NCBI GenBank assembly: GCA_001931905.2
Contig: MSJI02000609.1
Span: forward strand, 1 to 64,000
DNA length: 64,000 nt
Source: Cladosporium sp. IMV 00045
Lineage: Eukaryota; Ascomycota; Dothideomycetes; Cladosporiales; Cladosporiaceae
Reading direction: 5' to 3'
In this document: positions 19,072-29,430 of the stretch, one piece after another
How positions within the stretch are numbered: the first letter of the stretch is position 1
Layout of the letters: each line of letters starts with the position of its first letter
Position numbers and translations under genes: made by a program
The notes under the pieces: generated by a model
Databases searched by the model: none
The model's input: only the letters and a program-made list of their open reading frames with translations
Told to the model about the DNA's origin: nothing

Positions 19072-19599
19072 TGTGGTTTCGGTTTGGGGTATATGTCCAG
19101 AGAATAGAGAAAGTATTTACATGAACCGAGTATGATAGAGAATGCAGGCAAGCTCGGCGGATCTTTTTCTCGCCTCGGCGATTTGATGTCGCGGGGGCGT
19201 GACTTGACAAGCGGGGAGAGACAGCGCTCACGTGGGAACAAACCCACGATTGAAATCACACAATCACAGCCATCGCACTCTATCCTTACTTGATGCATTT
19301 TAGAAAGAGCATGGTGATTGTTCGTGGCTTCAAGAAAATAATGAGACTAAATACGGTTTTGTAAGTCATGTCTTCGCATCTATATGCTGGAATCTGTAAT
19401 GTTGGACACTGAAGTCAAGGTCGGCATCACAACCCCAAGAGCTGGACGATCATTTGCGGTTTCACCATCGCGACAATGAGTTTCGATTGGATGAAAGGAA
19501 AGTCATGATCGTATCCAATTCGGGAATTCATTCGTAAGATCATCATAACAGACAAGAGAACGAGAACGAAACCTCTCCATCAGCCCAAGTGACCAACAA
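19072..19599. other. intergenic, RPC9 promoter side
   Basis: Between RPC9 (minus) and the 3' end of the 1184-residue gene (minus). It holds the RPC9 promoter and the downstream gene's terminator; no separate gene is seen. Confidence 0.5.
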
Positions 19600-22500
19600 T
19601 CATTCCCACTCCACCCGACTCTCCCTCTCGAACCACTCCCTGACCCTCCCATCCCCCTCTCCATCTCCCATGATACTAAACTCCACATCCCTCGGTCCCC
19701 TCTCATCCTGGATCTTTGCCTCAAGATGTCTTACTCCCTTCTCCAGATTCGAAATGACACAACAGCCCAAACACTCCAGCACCCACTGCCACTCAATAAG
19801 TCCGCGCTTCGGCTTGATCGTCTTGAAACAAACCTCGGTCCCCTCACGTCCACCCATAGTGCCTCGCAGGTGTGCAGCCTGCGCATCACCGAGCCAGTCT
19901 ACCTCACCATTCTGCATGGAGCGGTAAAGGGCCGGGTCGACGAGCAATTGGAGGAAAGCCTGCACGACGTAGGCGTGACGGTTCTCGCATCTCCACAGTC
20001 TGCCTGTAGCGTCTTTCTTGTCAGTTTCGAGGACTTTGATGAGGTGCGCTGGTAAGGGCGTGTGCGTGGGAACGATGCTGTCTCGTCGGCCGCTTTCGAG
20101 ACTGTTCAAGAGGCGATGCAAGGTGCGTATGTGGTGCATTGTCCAGGGATGGGAGTTTGGGAGGACACCGTAGCGAGAACGCAGCTGGGCGCGGAGTGAG
20201 AGTGAGATGGTTTGCTCTGTTGTTCGAGCGGCAGGAGCGGGTGTGGGTGGTGGGCGTTGAGGGCGTGTCACGGCAGACCAGAAAGTTGTATTAAGGCGAG
20301 AGAAGACGCTCTCGTTCCCTTCTTGCGTTGGTGTAGCTGTTGCTTCGTGACTGAAGAAGCTCTGAGAGGGCGCGCTATAGGCTGTGTCTTGCATCGCCTT
20401 GTCTGGAACCGAAGGCTTCAAGACGGGAGCATTTATATCCTTGTCAAAGAGGGGACGGACTGGCCTCCTTGGCTCGAGAATGCTGGTTTGCTGTTGCGGG
20501 CAAGAGAGTGTTGAATCGTTGAAGTTGACATTTATCCTTTGCGGCGAGCCGATGTTGAGGTGCTCTTCGTACGAGTGCTCTGGCCAGTTCTCAGATTGCT
20601 CGGTCTGGTCGAGGGAGTTCGAAGGCGCGTCCGCGAATGTGGTTTTTTCCTGGGTATCGTCGTCTCTGAGTATTGCTAAACGCTGGGTAGCGGGTTTCCT
20701 TGGTGACGGGGTGGCCAATTTGAAATCTCCCAGAAGCTGCCTTTGATCGCTGGCTTTGCTAGTCATGCTGTCATCTGTCACTGTGTTCTGCGACTCTTCG
20801 ACTTGAGTAGCAGGCTGAACCTGTTCCGAGGGCTCAGAAGCCTGTTTCTGCGCGCTGTCGTTGGTTTCGAGCACCTTACTGCTCCTGAGCAAGCTCTTCC
20901 TCAAAGGCGTGTTTAGAAGCCGTCCGCTTGCGTTGTCGGAGGGAGCGCTGTTGACCTTGCCAGTAACAGGTCGCATGCGCAATGGAGAGTATTGACTCTT
21001 CTGGTGACCTCGCTGTGGCTGACCTTGTGCGTGGTGCTCAGAGCTCTCCTTCGCTTTCTCATCGGAGTCCTCTTCTTTCGAAGAATCCATACGCAGGATC
21101 GCACTCAAATCGATGGGCTTCCTTTGTTGCGGCTTGGGCTTCTCGCGCTTGTAGACTGACGGCAGATTTGTCTGCCAGAAAAAGCCGGTGTCCTCACCAC
21201 TCTCGTCGGGAGATGTGACGTTAGATTCCGCATTAGACAATGGACTGGCCATATCACCATCTTGCTTCTCTGGCGAATCATCTTGTCTCCTAAAGCGGTG
21301 ATGCGCTTCAAGTTGAGTGTCGCCAGCGTTTGGGTTTGTGAATCCACTGATATCGCCCTCTTCATCTTCAGAGCCTTCTGCATCAAGTTGCTCGTCGGCT
21401 TCCTCATCAGCCATTTCATCATCATCATCCTCCCGATCATCACCTTGGTCATCGAACGTCTCCTGTTCGCCACTAGTTTCCGGCTCCTCTTCAACAGCCG
21501 GCTTGTCGAATGAAAGCTTGTGTGGTCTACTTTCGTCGTCATCCGTGCTCGGAGGTGTCAGCACTCCACTGCTTCTTCCACTTTCTGCATCATCGACCGA
21601 CTCTCTCCGCGCGGGATTGCCTCGTGACTCCTCGATATTTGTCTGTTCGCCAGTCGATTCAACAGTGGAGTTCGTGTACGAGTTGTCGACACCGTTCGTC
21701 TGCCGCCAAGTGCGCGGTAAGCGGGATCGTCCAGGTCGTTGTGTTGGCTGATCGGCGGGAGTCGGCTGGTTTTCGACAGGCTTGAGGTTGGAGGGTTGAT
21801 GTGATACGCTAGGCTCATCGAAAATTGGTGGGATGCTGACGGTTGTGGAATGGAGAGGGCGGTGCGATGCGGCGGACTCTTCAATCTCGCGGGAAGCTTC
21901 TTCGGCCCAAATATCATCATCTTCTTCATCCTCAGGCGGGCCCTCCTCGTCCGCTGCTGGATCTGGAGCGCCCAAAGACGCATCTCGTTCCGGTGCAAGG
22001 TTCCTAGATGGTGGACTTTGTGACTTCTGGTTCAAACTTTGTCGTGCGTGGCGTGTGATGGGTTGATTTTGTTCATGATCGGGGCTTTCTGCGTCGTTGT
22101 CGTCAACGTGATCGTCACTGCTACCTTGGTCGTCTTCGACTTCGATGGAGTCCTCCACGTCGTCTCCCTCGGCGCCGTACCCCTCATCATCCTGAACATG
22201 CTGCTCTTCAGACTTCGTCAAATCTAGCTGCGAAACAGCAGGGCCAGTGGGTCTCCAGTTCATAACATCCTGATCCCCACCAACTAATGGCGTCTGCGCA
22301 TCTTTCGCCTGATCCGCCAAATCCGGATATGTAACCTTTGGCGGTGAGGAAGTCAAATTAACATGCGATCTCTCGGCTTCGTCGTGTGTACTAAGCATGG
22401 TCGTGCTGGCCTTGATACTCGCAAGCGATTCTCCGGTAATCATTGTGAAATCCTCGTTGGCAACCGTCAATTCACCTCCACGCTCAGAATGCAAGCCTTC

Positions 22501-23154
22501 TGACCAAGCGTTTCGCTCCGAAATCGCGTCCTGCAGCGCGTCGTCCAGCTCCTCCCTCGCCGCGCTCAAACGCTTATGACGCTGGTTGCGCATGGGGTAC
22601 AGGCTCCTTCTCCTTCTGACCTCCGAAGAAGGAACGCTTTGCTCAGAGAACATGGCCGCACTTTCAGCACGCGCTCCTCGCGCAGGTTCTGATATTTGAG
22701 GCAGAAACTCCTCCTCTTCCTCGACTGCAGATTCCAGTTGCGGTCTCTGAGTCCTTGCGCTGTGCCTTGGACTTTCGACAGGCGTTCCCTTTCTCTTCCT
22801 CAGACTTCTCCGAAACACTTCAGACGAATCGACATGAGCTGCGGGTGTGGGTTGCCGTTTTCGTCGCGCGACAGGGCTAGACTCGCCCGTGCGGAGAGGG
22901 ATGGTCGTCGTGCGACTGGAAGGGCGTTTGCTGGGACTCTGAGAGTTGGATCCTTGCACTGACTGCACCGTGACCTTGATTCGAGCATCGCCAGCATCCA
23001 TAAGAAAGGACTTGGAGGGAGACTGGCGTGGGTTAGGCGTTCCTGAGGAATGGATCGGCGGAGCCACACTACGGCGGCGCGTAAAAGTGTGGGCTGATAT
23101 TGGCGAGGAAGCCAGGTGAAGAGGATCGGGTGAAGAGCCGGATAATGATGACAT
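19600..23154 (-). CDS. large, mostly disordered nuclear-looking protein
   Basis: A single-exon gene for 1184 residues. The N-terminus is Ser/Pro-rich with repeated SP sites and basic patches (SPSKRPSSRTT, RRSLRKRKGTPVESPR) that look like AT-hook or nuclear localisation elements. Residues about 400-620 are extremely acidic and Gln/Glu/Asp-rich. The only folded-looking part is the C-terminal 200 residues: SLSLRAQLRSRYGVLPNSHPW starts a helical region, continued by a segment around LWRCENRHAYVVQAFLQLL and ECLGCCVISNLEKG. I recall fungal proteins of this layout annotated as AT-DNA-binding, but I would not rely on that. The gene is divergent from GEN1 with 473 bp between the starts, so the two may share a promoter. 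Function unknown, probably chromatin-related. Confidence 0.75.
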   Translation of the reverse strand: MSSLSGSSPDPLHLASSPISAHTFTRRRSVAPPIHSSGTPNPRQSPSKSFLMDAGDARIKVTVQSVQGSNSQSPSKRPSSRTTTIPLRTGESSPVARRKRQPTPAAHVDSSEVFRRSLRKRKGTPVESPRHSARTQRPQLESAVEEEEEFLPQISEPARGARAESAAMFSEQSVPSSEVRRRRSLYPMRNQRHKRLSAAREELDDALQDAISERNAWSEGLHSERGGELTVANEDFTMITGESLASIKASTTMLSTHDEAERSHVNLTSSPPKVTYPDLADQAKDAQTPLVGGDQDVMNWRPTGPAVSQLDLTKSEEQHVQDDEGYGAEGDDVEDSIEVEDDQGSSDDHVDDNDAESPDHEQNQPITRHARQSLNQKSQSPPSRNLAPERDASLGAPDPAADEEGPPEDEEDDDIWAEEASREIEESAASHRPLHSTTVSIPPIFDEPSVSHQPSNLKPVENQPTPADQPTQRPGRSRLPRTWRQTNGVDNSYTNSTVESTGEQTNIEESRGNPARRESVDDAESGRSSGVLTPPSTDDDESRPHKLSFDKPAVEEEPETSGEQETFDDQGDDREDDDDEMADEEADEQLDAEGSEDEEGDISGFTNPNAGDTQLEAHHRFRRQDDSPEKQDGDMASPLSNAESNVTSPDESGEDTGFFWQTNLPSVYKREKPKPQQRKPIDLSAILRMDSSKEEDSDEKAKESSEHHAQGQPQRGHQKSQYSPLRMRPVTGKVNSAPSDNASGRLLNTPLRKSLLRSSKVLETNDSAQKQASEPSEQVQPATQVEESQNTVTDDSMTSKASDQRQLLGDFKLATPSPRKPATQRLAILRDDDTQEKTTFADAPSNSLDQTEQSENWPEHSYEEHLNIGSPQRINVNFNDSTLSCPQQQTSILEPRRPVRPLFDKDINAPVLKPSVPDKAMQDTAYSAPSQSFFSHEATATPTQEGNESVFSRLNTTFWSAVTRPQRPPPTPAPAARTTEQTISLSLRAQLRSRYGVLPNSHPWTMHHIRTLHRLLNSLESGRRDSIVPTHTPLPAHLIKVLETDKKDATGRLWRCENRHAYVVQAFLQLLVDPALYRSMQNGEVDWLGDAQAAHLRGTMGGREGTEVCFKTIKPKRGLIEWQWVLECLGCCVISNLEKGVRHLEAKIQDERGPRDVEFSIMGDGEGDGRVREWFERESRVEWE

Positions 23155-23627
23155 GTTGAAGTGATTATATGTGTTGTTATTGCTGTCCGTCGCGCCTTGA
23201 TCGTCCTGGAAAATATAATTTGTTCGTGTTGTTGTTTACGCTGTCGCGTGCGATATCCAATGCTCAGAGACGTGTCGCGAAAGTCGCTGCATGAACAGGA
23301 CAGCACCGCGAATGCGATGGCTGTACGGACGGCAATGCGCCAGGTCGGTGGGTATTAATGCTGTATTCAAGTATGGTCTGGGTGTATCTGTCTGCGCCGT
23401 TTGAAGAAACGTGAGTCGCGGCGCTTGCAGATGGTTGCCCCTAACAACAGCAGCCGGCCGAAGCGAACGTGGGGTTTGAGGTTTGAGGATGTGAAGGATC
23501 GCTCTGAAGGCACCAAAGGTTCACTTACACCATTTTTGGCCATGCGCCTGAGCTTGTCACTTCACTTCTGTTGATCATCATGCCTTGAAGGTGTTCTCAC
23601 ATTGCGAGTCTATAGCACTCTTCAGTC
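23155..23627. promoter_or_regulatory. divergent promoter region, 1184-residue gene and GEN1
   Basis: A 473-bp region between the two divergent start codons. No specific binding site is claimed. Confidence 0.5.
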
Positions 23628-26553
23628 ATGGGTATCCATGGGTAAGGTCCCTCCTCCGCAGCCTACTACTTCAACCCTGACATCCGCCACCAGCGTGTTC
23701 AAGGATATCGGCCCTGGTGAGCGCATCTCTTTGGCCAAATTGAGCGCAAATTACTACCGTCAACACAACCGACCGTTCCGCCTGGCCATCGATATCAGCA
23801 TCTGGCTCTTCCAAATCCAATCCGGCAAAGGCGGCTCCAACCCTGCCCTACGAACCTTCTACTACCGCCTACTGCGACTGCTTTCTCTGAACATCCACCC
23901 TCTGTTCGTATTCGATGGACCGAACAAACCGTTGTTCAAGCGCAACAAGAAGGTCGGCGGACCTGGAGTGCGCGTCGCGAGCGTGCCGGAGTTCCTTGCA
24001 AAACAGCTGTTGAAACAATTCGGGTTCCCATGGCACATTGCGCCAGGAGAGGCAGAAGCAGAGTGCGCACTGCTGCAGAGGCAAGGCATCGTAGATGCCG
24101 TAATGAGTGAAGATGTGGATACCCTTATGTTTGGATCAGGCGTCTTACTGCGCAACTGGACGTCAGAAGGCTCCAGTTCAAAGACACCCACACATGTCAA
24201 CGTCTACCGAGCAGACGAGACGCTGGCCAAGAGCAAGATGGATAGTGAGGGCATGGTATTGGTGGCATTAATGAGCGGTGGCGACTATGTCCCAGAGGGC
24301 ATACCCGGGTGCGGGCCCAAAGTTGCATGCGATGCAGCAAGAGCTGGCTTTGGAAAGGAGCTTTGCGCCCTGCGACGGTCAGACAAGGAAGGTCTACGAG
24401 CATGGCGGGAGAGACTGCAACATGAGATTCGCACCAACGAATCCAAGTTCTTCTCCCGCAGGAACAAAAGCTTGACGATTCCCGACGATTTCCCTAGTAC
24501 TGAAGTCCTCGGATATTACACCCGCCCGTGCATTTCCTCTGAGCAAAAACTGGATCAACTTCGCGCCGGCCTCAAATGGGATCAGGAAATCGATTACGCC
24601 GCCTTGCGCTCTTTCACTGGCGATGCTTTCGATTGGCGATGCGTAGGTGGCGCAAAGAAGTTCATCCGCAATTTGGCAGCACCAATGCTGGTTCGCCGTT
24701 TGCGATTATTGGCTGAGGCGGATGAGAGCCTTGAACAAGACGCACAGGCAGCATTGGAATCAAGGCTCGTCACGAAGATACACGGCCAGAGAAACCACTC
24801 ATCCACCGATGGTGAATTGGAAATGCGTATCTCTTTCATCCCGTCGGATCTCGTGCCGATCGACTTGAGTATTGAAGATGAAGACGATGACTTCCTCGAG
24901 GCCGGCCGAGACGGCGATGACAGCGCACCCGAAGACGACTCTGCTGCTGCCCCCAGCGAAATACCAACTGAAGCTTCAGATGCAGAGACATCCCCAACTT
25001 CTCCCACCAAAAAAACACGGCAGGCCAGACCCTACGACCCTACCGCTGTTGAAAGGCTATGGATCATCAAGGACTTCTTGCAGCTGGGCTGCCCACTACT
25101 TGTAGAAGATTACGAAGCCGGTCTTCGGAATCCGCGAGAGGCAGTGAGGCTACGAAGCAAGGCTGCAGCTACCTCTAAAACCACCACTGCATCGAAACCT
25201 CGAACTCGTGGACCTCGCGCAGCCGCTGCAAAGAGCAATGATATGCCTGCCAATGCGCTGATGCGACATGTACGTGTCACAAAAGCCGCCACTCTGGATC
25301 AGGAAGCATCTGAAAAAGACAAAGAGGACTGTGATGGTGAAGCTGTTGATCATGTCACCGCACCGGGATTCAAACTTCCGACATGTCGAGTTCCAAGTGC
25401 TATCTTCGGGCAGCGCCCATCCGACGCTATGCCAAATGACCCTCTGCCGCCCGCACGTCAACCCAGACAAAGGCGCACAAGCTTCGATCGTCCGCAACAG
25501 CAAACCCCAAAGAAGTCTAACAGACTCAAGCGTCCTTCGGCAGATCTTTCTACCCCAAGAAATGGAAGAGGAAGAGACATCACCTCCTACTTCTCACCAA
25601 CACCCAAAGCAAAGCGGACCCAGTCCCAAGGAGAGGCGGAGAAGCGCGCAAACGCCGAAGTCATTTGCCTCCTATCTTCATCTCCCATGCAAGAAGCTCC
25701 TCGAGATCCAAGTCCGACTCCACACAGGGAGATTAGAACTGTCGAAGACGAACTACCGCCGCTTCCCGATACAGTGACGAAACGGCGTAGAACCCGCAGA
25801 GGGCCGTTGAGGAAGAGCTTGAGTGCTCCAGGTGACATATCCAGCCCGCTATTCATGCCGAGAGAAAGCAGTCCGGACCTGGAGATGCAGACTGACGGAC
25901 CTAATGATCGTGACGACGAAATGGACGCCATGGACCATCAAGCAGCCACTCCCGCATCACGCGAGCGAGCATGTCCACGGCAGGAGGATACCGACAAACA
26001 GCTTTGCGCGGATATCGACTTGCCATCCTCAAATTCTCTCCCAACACCACCAGCAGACACACTGCCCACATTCCCCATATCAGCACCCGACAATCACGCG
26101 ACAACCGCAGATCAAAGACCCGCCACTCCACCTCCCACGGCAGCATCGAACCAGGCCGAAGCAACCACAACAGCAGTGATAAGCCTCTGCTCCTCCCCTC
26201 TGCAACCCCGGCAAGAAGAACCAAATCATCCACGCCCGGAACACAACGCAGCCATCCCAGATTCAAACACCACCCAAAATGGCAGTACCAGTCACAATCC
26301 CATCCCCAACCCCAAAAAACAAAAGACAAGAAAGACACACATAATCCTCCGCCCCTCCCTCCCCGGGACATGGCGCTCGGCAACCGCCGACGAAGCCGAA
26401 GCGCTAGACCTGACGGGCGACGGGAGCGGTATGCGAGCGGACTTGTCTGCTGGGTCGAGGAAAGGAAATGGGAAGGCAAGGAAAGATAATAGGGCGGCTG
26501 CTGGGAAGTGGAGGGTTAGCGGTGTTGAGGTGTTGGATTTGACGGAGAGCTGA
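23628..26553 (+). CDS. Holliday-junction resolvase, GEN1/Yen1 family (XPG nuclease)
   Basis: Two exons: a 14-nt first exon (23628-23641) coding MGIHG, a 52-nt intron (23642-23693), and 23694-26553; 957 residues. Splicing creates the canonical XPG N-terminus MGIHGVFKDIGPGERISL. The unspliced frame, open from an ATG at 23602, would lose it, and in Rad2/XPG nucleases the N-terminal Gly sits in the active site. Further motifs: LAIDISIWLFQIQSGKGG (catalytic Asp), LFVFDGPNKP, then PGEAEAECALLQ and MSEDVDTLMFG with metal-binding acids, and GGDYVPEGIPGCGPKVA, the helix-hairpin-helix. The C-terminal half is long and disordered with many SP/TP sites, consistent with cell-cycle control known for yeast Yen1. 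It cuts four-way junctions in late mitosis and meiosis. Confidence 0.93.
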
Positions 26554-27111
26554 TTGCGATCGGAGGTTTTGCGCAGGTGTGGGTGGGTGGTTGGATTAGG
26601 TTGCCAGAGCGAGGGTGATGGAAGCGAAGGCAAGCTTTCAGTACACGGATGCTGCACATGAGTGGTATTGTACAGTTGCACAGCGGACAGAGGATATTGT
26701 TGATAGCCTTTTGATCTCCCGGCATGGAAAATGAAGAACATGAGCTCATGATACCATGCATTAATGTATCCACAAACATCACCACCAACACAGAAATGCT
26801 CAGAAGAGCAACCGTGAAATGGACGTCCAGGCTTCGGAAGAATGAGAAGATCGGCACAGTTTTCGGAAGAGTTACTACTTGTATACACGTCTGGACCTTG
26901 ATCTTTCTTTCTCATACAAACTTTCACACTTGATACTCTTTTTTTCATTTCCATCACGCCAAAAGAGAAAAGATACGACAACAGAGAAAGAAGAAATAGC
27001 GAAGATGGGGGGAAAGAGAACGCCACACAGCCCAAGGACAAGGAACGCCATACCAACAACAACGCAAAAAAGCTTTCGGAAGAAAAGAAGCGAAGCAGCT
27101 ACGAAAGACCA
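26554..27111. other. convergent 3' region between GEN1 and NOP58
   Basis: About 560 bp, with purine-rich sequence before the NOP58 stop. No gene recognised; likely 3' UTRs of both genes. Confidence 0.5.
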
Positions 27112-29004
27112 CTAAGCCTTGGTCTTCTTCTTCTTCTTTTTGGGCTCCTCGTCGTCGCCGCCGGTGCTCTTGCGGGACTTCTTGTCGGCCTTCTTCGCCT
27201 CCTTCTCGGCCTTCTTGGCGGCCTTCTCGGCCTTCTTCGCCGCCTTGTCGTCCTTCTTGGGTGCGGCAGCCTCCTCGTCTGAGCTGGCATCGCTGTCGGG
27301 CTCGGCGACGACTTCGGGCTTGGACTTCTTGCTGGATTTGGGGGTGTCGACCTCCTCAACCATCTTGCGCTTCTTGCTGGGCGCGGCCTCGGGCTCAGCC
27401 TCGCCATTCACGGGCGCATCGGCGTCAATACCGTCGGCGTCCTTGTTGTACTTGCGAGCTTCGTTGATGGACCACTTGCTGGCCTTCTCCTGGCCACCAG
27501 GACCAATGGCAACACCGGCGGGCTTGAGAGGCTTGCCCTCCAGACCACGCAAGCGACGCTCGACGAGCGCACGGGCAGCGACACCAACCTCGGCCTTCTC
27601 CTCCTCGGTAGGCTCCTCAGCGTCGGCCTCGCCGTTCTGGCCCCAGGGAGAAAGAGCGTCGACACGGAGACCAAGAGTGGCCTTGGTAGCGAGCATACGG
27701 GCGATCTTGCCCTTGTTCTTGCCAGTTGCCTGGCCGATGAGGGAAGCGTGGTAGATGAGACCGTACTTGGGCGTGTCGTGCTTGGTCTTCAGAGCGCGGA
27801 AGAGGGCCTTCTCGGCACCGAGGATCTGGATGGTGGAGGCAGGGGACTTGGCGAGGTTCATGAGAGAGCCAGCGTGGGCGATAAGACGAGCGCCAACAAG
27901 GTCACCGACGAGAGCGGTAAGGTTGGGAGCGATGGCCTGCATACGGGCCGTGAGGTAGGAAGAAAGCTGCTGGCGGTACTCGGTGAAGCCAACGACCTGC
28001 TCGGCCAGAGACTGGATGTTCTCGAGGTCCTCCTCGGTGATCTCGGTGCCCATGGAAACCTCGGCGGCAGCCTTGACGGCGCCCTCAATCTCCTCGGGAA
28101 GCACACCAGACAGGTCGCAGGTGGAGGCGTTGGTGCGCATGCCCATGGTCAGGACGACGCGAGCGAAAGCGACGTTGTCGTTGATGATACGCGCCATCTC
28201 GGGGAAGTGCCAGCCGTACCACTCCTTCACGCGCATGGCGTAGGTGTTGAGCTCCTTGTCGAGGTCGTCGAGCAGAGCAATGGCCTGGATGATCATGGTG
28301 TCGACCTTGTCGGGGCTGAACTTCAGCTTGTGTCTGCTCAAGCTGTGGGAGAGACCAAGGCTCATGGTGTTGAAGTCCTGGGGCAAGACATCGGGGATGA
28401 GGGAGGGAAGGTGCTCGCGAACGGCGCGGAAGATGTCGGCGGTAGTAGAGTCGGAGATGGGGGAGATGTCGAGACCAGGGAGCTTGGTGATGGAGTTACC
28501 GAGCTTTGCGTCTGCGACTGCGAGCTGGACCTTCTTCTCGTCCTTGAGGGAGTTGAGCATGTTGGAGAGCATGGGAGTGACCTTGGAGTTGCGTTAGTAT
28601 GGATTGTCATTGTGAAATCATCTCGGATGCGCCCAGATCATGATCTTGGAAGCCTGGGAGGAAGATCGATCCAGAAGCTGCCTTTTCGTCCTGTTGCTCG
28701 CGCAAACGAGCATTGCGAGGTCTTCTCCAATGTTCGATCTCTCTCACAGTTCCATGCAAACACGAATCCAAGCGCATAAGAATTTTTCTCAAGAACACAC
28801 CTTTCCATCGGTCAAAGCAGCAGCCTCCTCCAACGCACTGGCGGCGTTCTCGAACTTCTTGAACTCCTTCAGCTTCAGAAGACCAGTGGTGCCCTCGGCA
28901 GTCTTGGTCTCTTCGGCAATGTCATCGCGCTTCAAGAGCTTCTTGTCCTTGGCCTTGAGGAGTGCGTAACCGGCCGAGGTCTCGGTGAGGATGAAAAGCA
29001 CCAT
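27112..29004 (-). CDS. NOP58: NOP58, core protein of box C/D snoRNPs
   Basis: Two exons (28801-29004 and 27112-28581) with a 219-nt intron, the longest credible intron in the window; 557 residues. The N-terminal domain reads [17 protein letters not shown]. The NOSIC segment follows ([20 protein letters not shown]), then the Nop domain with [16 protein letters not shown] and [13 protein letters not shown], which contacts the snoRNA k-turn and 15.5K protein. The C-terminus is a Lys-Lys-Glu/Asp tail ending in poly-Lys, typical of nucleolar NOP58. It guides 2'-O-methylation of rRNA with fibrillarin and NOP56. The splice joins DGK to VTPML in phase 0. I looked for a snoRNA in the long intron and found no D box. 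Confidence 0.96.
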
Positions 29005-29430
29005 TTTCGCAGATTTGTCGCTGGCGCGGGATGGGAGAAGAGCGAAAGTGGATTAATCGGCCAGTCCGGTGACTGTGGCTCGCGCGGTGGGAGAGACGGC
29101 GAGTGTTGCTGCTGGGTTAGTAAAAAGCAGCAAAAGGTGTAGGTGGTGGAGATGGAGGAAGAGGAAGAGGTGGTCGTGGTCGTCGGCGCGGACAGTCTCG
29201 AGCTGGGCAGCGAATCTTCGTCTGAGGAAAGTTGCTGCAGCTTTAGAAAATTGCGCGGGCGGCCACTCCCGCTGTGGCCGGTGCACCGAGCTCCCTCTCC
29301 CAAAGCCAATCCCCGACTTCACCTCCGCTTGTACGTGTGAATCAACACCCACCTGACATCATGTAAACACGATTATTCCAAGGCGGCACTCGCTGTCGCC
29401 AAATCAAATATCACAATCCAGCTGGACAAC
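29005..29430. promoter_or_regulatory. divergent promoter region, NOP58 and actin-like gene
   Basis: 426 bp between the two start codons. It contains a GGT/GGA-rich stretch around 29130-29200. No specific factor site is claimed. Confidence 0.5.

Noticed and set aside
27748..28779. 343-codon plus-strand open frame with Val/Gly/Leu-rich product
   Set aside because: It is antisense to NOP58 and its composition is that of a shadow of a codon-biased gene.
28582..28800. Possible intronic box C/D snoRNA in the long NOP58 intron
   Set aside because: The transcript strand has partial C-box-like strings but no CTGA D box at the expected place, so a snoRNA is not supported.
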